Positions 59,103-64,000 of a DNA stretch of 64,000 nt are shown one piece after another. Origin of the DNA: Posidonia oceanica (lineage: Eukaryota > Streptophyta > Magnoliopsida > Alismatales > Posidoniaceae); the NCBI GenBank assembly GCA_037176725.1, contig JAZBRS010000044.1, positions 1,178,001 to 1,242,000 on the forward strand, in the 5' to 3' direction. The position numbers and the translations under genes were made by a program. A model generated the notes under the pieces. The model saw nothing but the letters and a program-made list of their open reading frames with translations, did no database searches and had not been told where the DNA came from. The stretch's first letter is position 1. Each line of letters starts with the position of its first letter.

Positions 59103-60446
59103 ATGGCTTCTAGCTCAGTCCCCAATGTCTTCATGCACAACAAGAAGGGGGTCGTAAAACCTTTGGAAGAGATTGAAGGGCATATGATGTCCCTTATCAA
59201 GATGGAGAAGGTATGATCTTCTTCATTGGTCCCTTCACACTCCTTTGTTTCTCATGCTTCTGAATTTCTTTGCAGGAAATCCTCAATTTTACCAAGACAC
59301 CTTGCTTTGACAATGACTTCCCCTACTACTCCACTTGGGTGAAGGATTTTGTGCTCTGGGCTCGAGAGAGGAAATCTGTTTTGGCCCGTACGTGCTTTGA
59401 TGGACTTCTAGATTTATTGGGCACAAACTTGGACTAGCCCCTGCTTCATGCCTCATGCGCCTTCTGGAGTCCTGAGACTCATACTTTCTTCTTTGGGGGT
59501 TGTGAGGCGACAATCCTAGTAGAGGATGTTCACGGCCTGCTTGGTGTAACTCAGATTGGAGCGGCCCGGCTAGATATTGACTTCCCATTGCCGCATGGAA
59601 CAACAGATATGCAAACATATATAGACCGTATCTTCACCCTTCCGCCTACCTTCCCAGTGATCAGAGGTTGTAGGCTCAACTTGGTGCATTTGTACTTCAG
59701 CTTTCGGCGGATTGAGGACTCTGCCTCCCAGGATCAGCTGCTGGTGTGTCTGCATTTACTGATTGGAGGCCTCACTTTATTTGTCACCAAGGATTTCTCC
59801 TTGGATGTCTATCATACCGAGTTCTTGATAGGCCTTACTGAGCATTTCTGGTGCTCTCCTTCAGTGGCCATTCTTGTTGCCACATATCTTGGCCTGACCA
59901 GCATTTCCACCGGAGGGGATTTTGTAGGCTCTCCTTTCCTTCTTCTAAGTGGCTGCAGGTCCATTTCCTGAGGCTTGGGCCCGTGAAGACAGATTTGATT
60001 GAGGAAAGGGTTTGCTCTTTGTCTGCTGCCCCTATTGACATTTCCGCGCCTTCCACGTCCCTTTCTCATAAGCACCAGGCGCAAGGTTCTTCAGTTGAGT
60101 TGGAGCTGATAGGGCCCACCCACTTTGTAGTGTACAACTCCCATCGCTGCTTCGAAATGGTGGGGCAGAAGAAGGGGGTGTCACCTCGACTGAGCTTTAT
60201 TCCTCGTATTTGGGTTCGGGAGCGCAGTCTTCCATCTGATGTAGTAATGGTGTACTACATTCGGGCTCTATGTTGTCTCTGGACCGCCATGATGATTCAG
60301 AGGGGCCATCAACTGCTCCTTCGACTTGCTGTCTACCACGGGTGGATGCGCACTGGAAGTGGTATTCAAAGCTGCTGCCCAAGCCCGAGGAGTGGGTTGA
60401 AGCGACGGGCGTGCTGCGCAGGAAAAGGAAGAAGATGGTTAGATAG
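59103..60446 (+). pseudogene. PMD gene 3 (two exons, broken)
   Basis: Exon 1 is 59103-59210 (36 codons), the intron 59211-59275 (gt-ag), and exon 2 starts at 59276 in phase 0. The PMD core reads CAFWSPETHTFFFGG, then EATILVEDVHGLLGV, parallel to WNHLTHTFF and GELTILLEEVSALLG in gene 1. TAG 59435 and frameshifts near 59945 and 60275 break it. The best C-terminal frame after 60275 reads VDAHWKWYSKLLPKPEEWVE and ends in a basic RRKRKKMVR tail at TAG 60444, which could be a nuclear localisation signal. No AATAAA is seen nearby. Confidence 0.75.
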
Positions 60447-60599
60447 GCAATCATTGTAATTTTTATCTTTGGGGACCATGTATTTTTTCAAGGGAATATA
60501 TATATTTCATTTTTCATCCTTGTTCATGTGTTTTGGATTGTTCTGAGTTTAGAAATACTCCCTGGTGGCTTTGATATTTGATCAAAGACCCTTTGTCCA

Positions 60600-60760
60600 A
60601 AATCTGCAGTTTAAGTCATAGTTAAAACGTAAGACGCTCAATATGGCTCTTATAACGTAAGACGCGTGATGTCATGCGTCCAACATCCCTCTGTTGATCG
60701 TTATACGCTTCAGATGGCGCGTCCAACGTTGGACGCTGATATTTGCTCGTTTAACACCCC
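60600..60760. promoter_or_regulatory. Orphan CGTTATACGC motif block
   Basis: Contains aacgtaagacgctcaatatg, gatcgttatacgcttcag and gtccaacgttggacgctg, as before PMD genes 2 and 3, but no gene follows on the plus strand. A fourth PMD unit may have been lost, or the motif has another role. Confidence 0.45.
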
Positions 60761-62100
60761 TGGATTGTTTTCCTGCATTACCTTAGCAAATTTGTTAGTC
60801 CATCTAGGGGTATGATTGCCCCTAGTCCAAAGTGCCTTCTGGAAACATGGTCACAAAACACTTGGTAACAACCTATATACAATGCATATTTTAAGCAAAC
60901 CTAATGCTATGAATGGGAAAGAAATTAAGGGAAACTTAGGTTTTGAATAACAAGTATTGGCCTCAGCTTTGTTGTCTAAAGATGATATGCCAAACGAGGG
61001 ACTGTCTCTTCTTGAGATCCCAGTCTTAGCTCGTAGGCGAATACCAAGCGACCATCCTGAATAGGAAGGGTCGAGTACGACGCGGAGTCGTAAAATGTCC
61101 TAGATTTCGCATCATTGGCATTTACTTGTTATCAGTTTCATGAGATGATGTTGGTTGGGTAAATTTTACCCTCTTCACTATTTTTGGATTTTTGATTTTA
61201 TCATTTTTTTTTTGGATTTTTTACTTTATCATTTTTTTTTGGATTTTTGACTTTATCATTTTTTGATTTTTTATTTTATCTTTTTTTTGGATTTTTTATT
61301 TTTGATTTTTTTTTATTTTTGATTTTATCATTTTTTTTGGATTTTTAATTTTATGGGAGATGAAGAATCCTCTGGGAAGTTGGGAAATTGGAGACCTTAT
61401 GATTGGAAAACCTTGGCAATTTGGTCCCTTGTGCATCCTAGAGTCAGAAGATACCTCGGGCTTGCTTTGGCACCTAACTACCCCTAGACCTAGGCCTCTG
61501 CCCCTTGCCTCTCAGTGTACAGTGCAGGATGTGGGTAGAAGGAAAGTCCATGCCCTATCCTAAGATGTTGGCTGAAGATTTAAAGCCTAAACCCCTCCTA
61601 GTTCAAGGTTGATTTCTGCTGCGCTTAGTATTCCCCAGCTTTTCAGTTTTTGACTCTTGGACAGCTTCTTTGCTGCCGTCTTTTCCACTCTCTTTCTTTT
61701 TCCTTGCACATGGACAGCTTCTTTGCTGCCTTCTTTTCTGACCTTTTTTGCTTTCTTTTCTGGGTACTTTGGCAAGTAGTCTCACCCCCTCTGAGTGCTC
61801 GATCAATAGATACTCGTTCTTTGATGAACCGAGACACTCTTTCATTTGGTACACTCCCCTCTTTTCTGCGCTTCTAAGTTTTGGCCTTAGATGCCTACCC
61901 AATTTGTACTAGGGTAACGCGCCTGACTCGAGGGATGTGTGTAGACTTGTTACTCATGAACTGGGAGGGGGCTCATTATGATTTGCCTCTATCTTAGTGT
62001 GGGACCATTTCCTTTCCTTCTCCCACAAGGTGTTTGTGGGGTGAGGCTAAGGCAAGATTCCTAGGCTTCAACAGCAGAGGGTCCTTGAGCACGGGTAGTC
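60761..62100 (-). other. 3' flank of the O2 pol
   Basis: No supported gene. It includes a T-rich ggattttttattttatcatt repeat (61190-61350) and, on the plus strand, ttggacagcttctttgctgcc twice (61660-61720), both shared with 1-545. Confidence 0.5.
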
Positions 62101-64000
62101 TAATGGCTCAGTGTGCATATCAAGGGTAGTACCTTTTGAGGTGCAGTGCATTCCAGAGATATTCAAGCCTAGTGCCATCCTCTTTGGCCAAACAATAAGC
62201 ATTGCCTGGATATGCCTCAACCACCAAGTATGGTCCTTCCCAATTTGGTCTCAGTTTCCCATGCTTTCGAGGAAGGATTTCTTTAAGCACCCATTCACCA
62301 ATATTGAATTTACGTTCAATTACTTTCTTCTTATATGTTCTTGCAAGTCGTTCTTGGTAGAGGCGTGCATGCTCAGCTGCTTGCAACCGCTTCCAACTGT
62401 AGACTTAATAATTGCCTCTTATCCTCGGCAGTTATCTCATTGTCGAGTTGTATCCTGGATGAGGGGACCATGACCTCAAATGGGACTACCGTCTCCATAC
62501 CATAAGTAAACGCAAACAGGGTTTGGCCCATAGGCGTTCTTATGGAGGTTCGATAGGCCCACATGGTATCAATTAGCTTATCTGTCCAGTCATGTTCCTT
62601 GGCTCCTTCTACCGTTTTCTTATGGATTCGGATTAACGTTTTATTAGTAGCTTCAGCTTGCCCATTACCTTGGGGGTAATATGGCGATGAATGATACAAA
62701 TCGATCTTAAACTTCTTACAGAGCTTTTTGAAGTCTTGGGCTACGAAGATTGCGCCATTGTCTGCTACTAATTTCTTTGGAATCCCGAACCTTGAGAAGA
62801 TATTCTTCCGCACGAAGCTTTGATTTCAGTGAACGCTTCTGCTTCAGCCCATTTGGTGAAGTACTCAGTGGCTGTGAGGATGAACCTATTCTGCTTTTCA
62901 GTGTCGAATGGTCCGACGACATCAAATGCCCACATAGAGAAGGGCCACACTACTTGAGTCGGATTCAACTCTGATGCTGGTGCACGTATTCTGTCTGCAT
63001 GGATCTGGCACGGCTTGCACCTTCTCACCTTATTTGCGCAATCTGACTCCATTGTGGGCCAGTAGTACCCTCTGCGCAATATCATTTTTGCCATGAATTG
63101 AGAACTGATGTGCCCTCCACATATGCCTTCATGCATTTCTCCGATGATCACTTCAACCTCCTCATACGTGACACAGCGCAGCTCTATTCCGCTGAAAGAT
63201 TTTTTGAAAAGGATCCCGGCTCTCATGAAGTATCTTGTAGCCATCCTCCGAACTGCCTCCTTGTCTTGTGAAGTTGCGTAGTCGGGGAAGATCCCGTCTT
63301 GAATGTAGTTCTGGATGTCAAAGAACCATGGGTTCCTGTCATCTTCTATGTTGTAGTAAACTTCAAACATGCCTACTCTTGATTCCCCAACTTTTTGTCT
63401 AAGTTCCACAGCCCATGTCTCAGTTGAGTCAATGGCAGGTATCCCATGTTGCTGAACCATTATTGTTTGCTCCCGGATATTGATGGGGAACTCGATTGAG
63501 GAAGCCAGCGAAGCGAGAGCATCCGCTAGCAGGTTATGACTCCGGAGGGTGTGGGCATACACCACTTGCTGAAACCGTGCCAATAGGAGGCGTGCAATGC
63601 CCTTGTATTCTTCTAGCCTTGGGTTGAGGGTTCTATACTTGTTCAGAATTTGTCTTAGAACCAATTGGGAGTCTCCGATGAGTTTCAACCGCTTTGCCCC
63701 TAGCTCCAGTGCTAGGCGTAGTCCGAGGATCAAGGCCTCGTATTCTGCAACATTATTGGTATTTGCGGTGAAGTTTAGCTGTACGGCTCGAGGAATGAAA
63801 CTCCTTCCGGAGTGAGAAGTGATACTCTGATGCCCACCCCTTGTCTGTTGAGTGCTCCATCAAAGAAGAGAGTCCATTGTTGAGTGGGAGACTCGGTGGC
63901 CTGTTGTAGACACTCCATTCTAATAGCCTGGAAGTTGGCTGTTTCCTCCTACAGGCTCGTGTGGACTCTGGATTGGCACTCCTCTTTTCTACCTCTTTTC
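62101..64000 (-). pseudogene. pol: pol 3' part of element O2: archaeal-type RNase H and integrase
   Basis: Minus strand, cut by the window end. From 63960 leftward it reads WTLFFDGALNRQGVG, then after a frameshift near 63785 NNVAEYEALILGLRLALELG and LLADALASLASS (second, archaeal-type RNase H). The integrase then follows (HEGICGGH, CANKVRRCKPCQ, FDVVGPF, after a frameshift near 62790 ADNGAIF and QAEATNK, and after another near 62390 RLARTYKKKV and KLRPNWEGPYLVV), ending at about 62120. The RNase H order identifies a Tat-lineage pol. It is related to the O1 remnant but distinct from B. No TAA or TAG was noted inside the long frame 63733-62830. Confidence 0.88.

Overview
The window is repeat-dominated DNA from a large plant nuclear genome. 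The evidence is nested Ty3/gypsy LTR retrotransposons of the Tat lineage (Ogre/Retand-like: very long LTRs, a second archaeal-type RNase H, a CxFHxxxGHxTxxC gag knuckle), plus intron-containing plant mobile domain (PMD) genes. The species cannot be named from sequence alone, and I see no ordinary single-copy host gene.

Layout. (1) 1-922 and 17745-~22700 hold remnants of an older minus-strand element (O1): gag, two successive retropepsin-like domains, a G-patch-like segment, an acidic linker, then a jump to the integrase C-terminus. RT, RNase H and the integrase core are missing. (2) 923-17744 is element A, a complete 16.8 kb insertion with 4.75-4.78 kb LTRs and a perfect 5-bp target duplication (acctc). 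It sits inside the O1 integrase coding sequence. It has PBS, PPT and a broken gag but no pol, so it is a giant non-autonomous gag-only element. (3) ~21.7-22.69 kb is a minus-strand LTR with a TATA box, preceded at its PPT side by four different tandem-repeat arrays (22.86-25.30 kb). (4) 25447-53114 is element B, a complete 27.7 kb insertion with ~6 kb LTRs and target duplication gttgg. It carries gag-pro, a G-patch-like frame, RT, two RNases H and integrase, then a sense-strand PMD gene, then over 1.7 kb of short hairpin repeats before the PPT. (5) 53115-60.8 kb carries three PMD genes in a row on the plus strand, with TATA boxes and introns. (6) 60.8-64.0 kb is the 3' flank and the RNase H/integrase end of another minus-strand Tat element (O2).

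How the parts relate. A and B share PBS, leader block, gag, hairpin type, PPT context and LTR termini, so B-type pol could once have mobilised A. O2 seems to run from the right edge of the window to the LTR at 22686, interrupted by B. The three PMD genes would then be an antisense cargo cluster between pol and 3' LTR, while B carries its own unspliced PMD gene in sense. All coding regions are decayed in a consistent way: many premature TAG and TGA codons, almost no frameshifts in B gag-pol, and no TAA among the stops I located. This fits deamination of methylated CAG and CGA codons.
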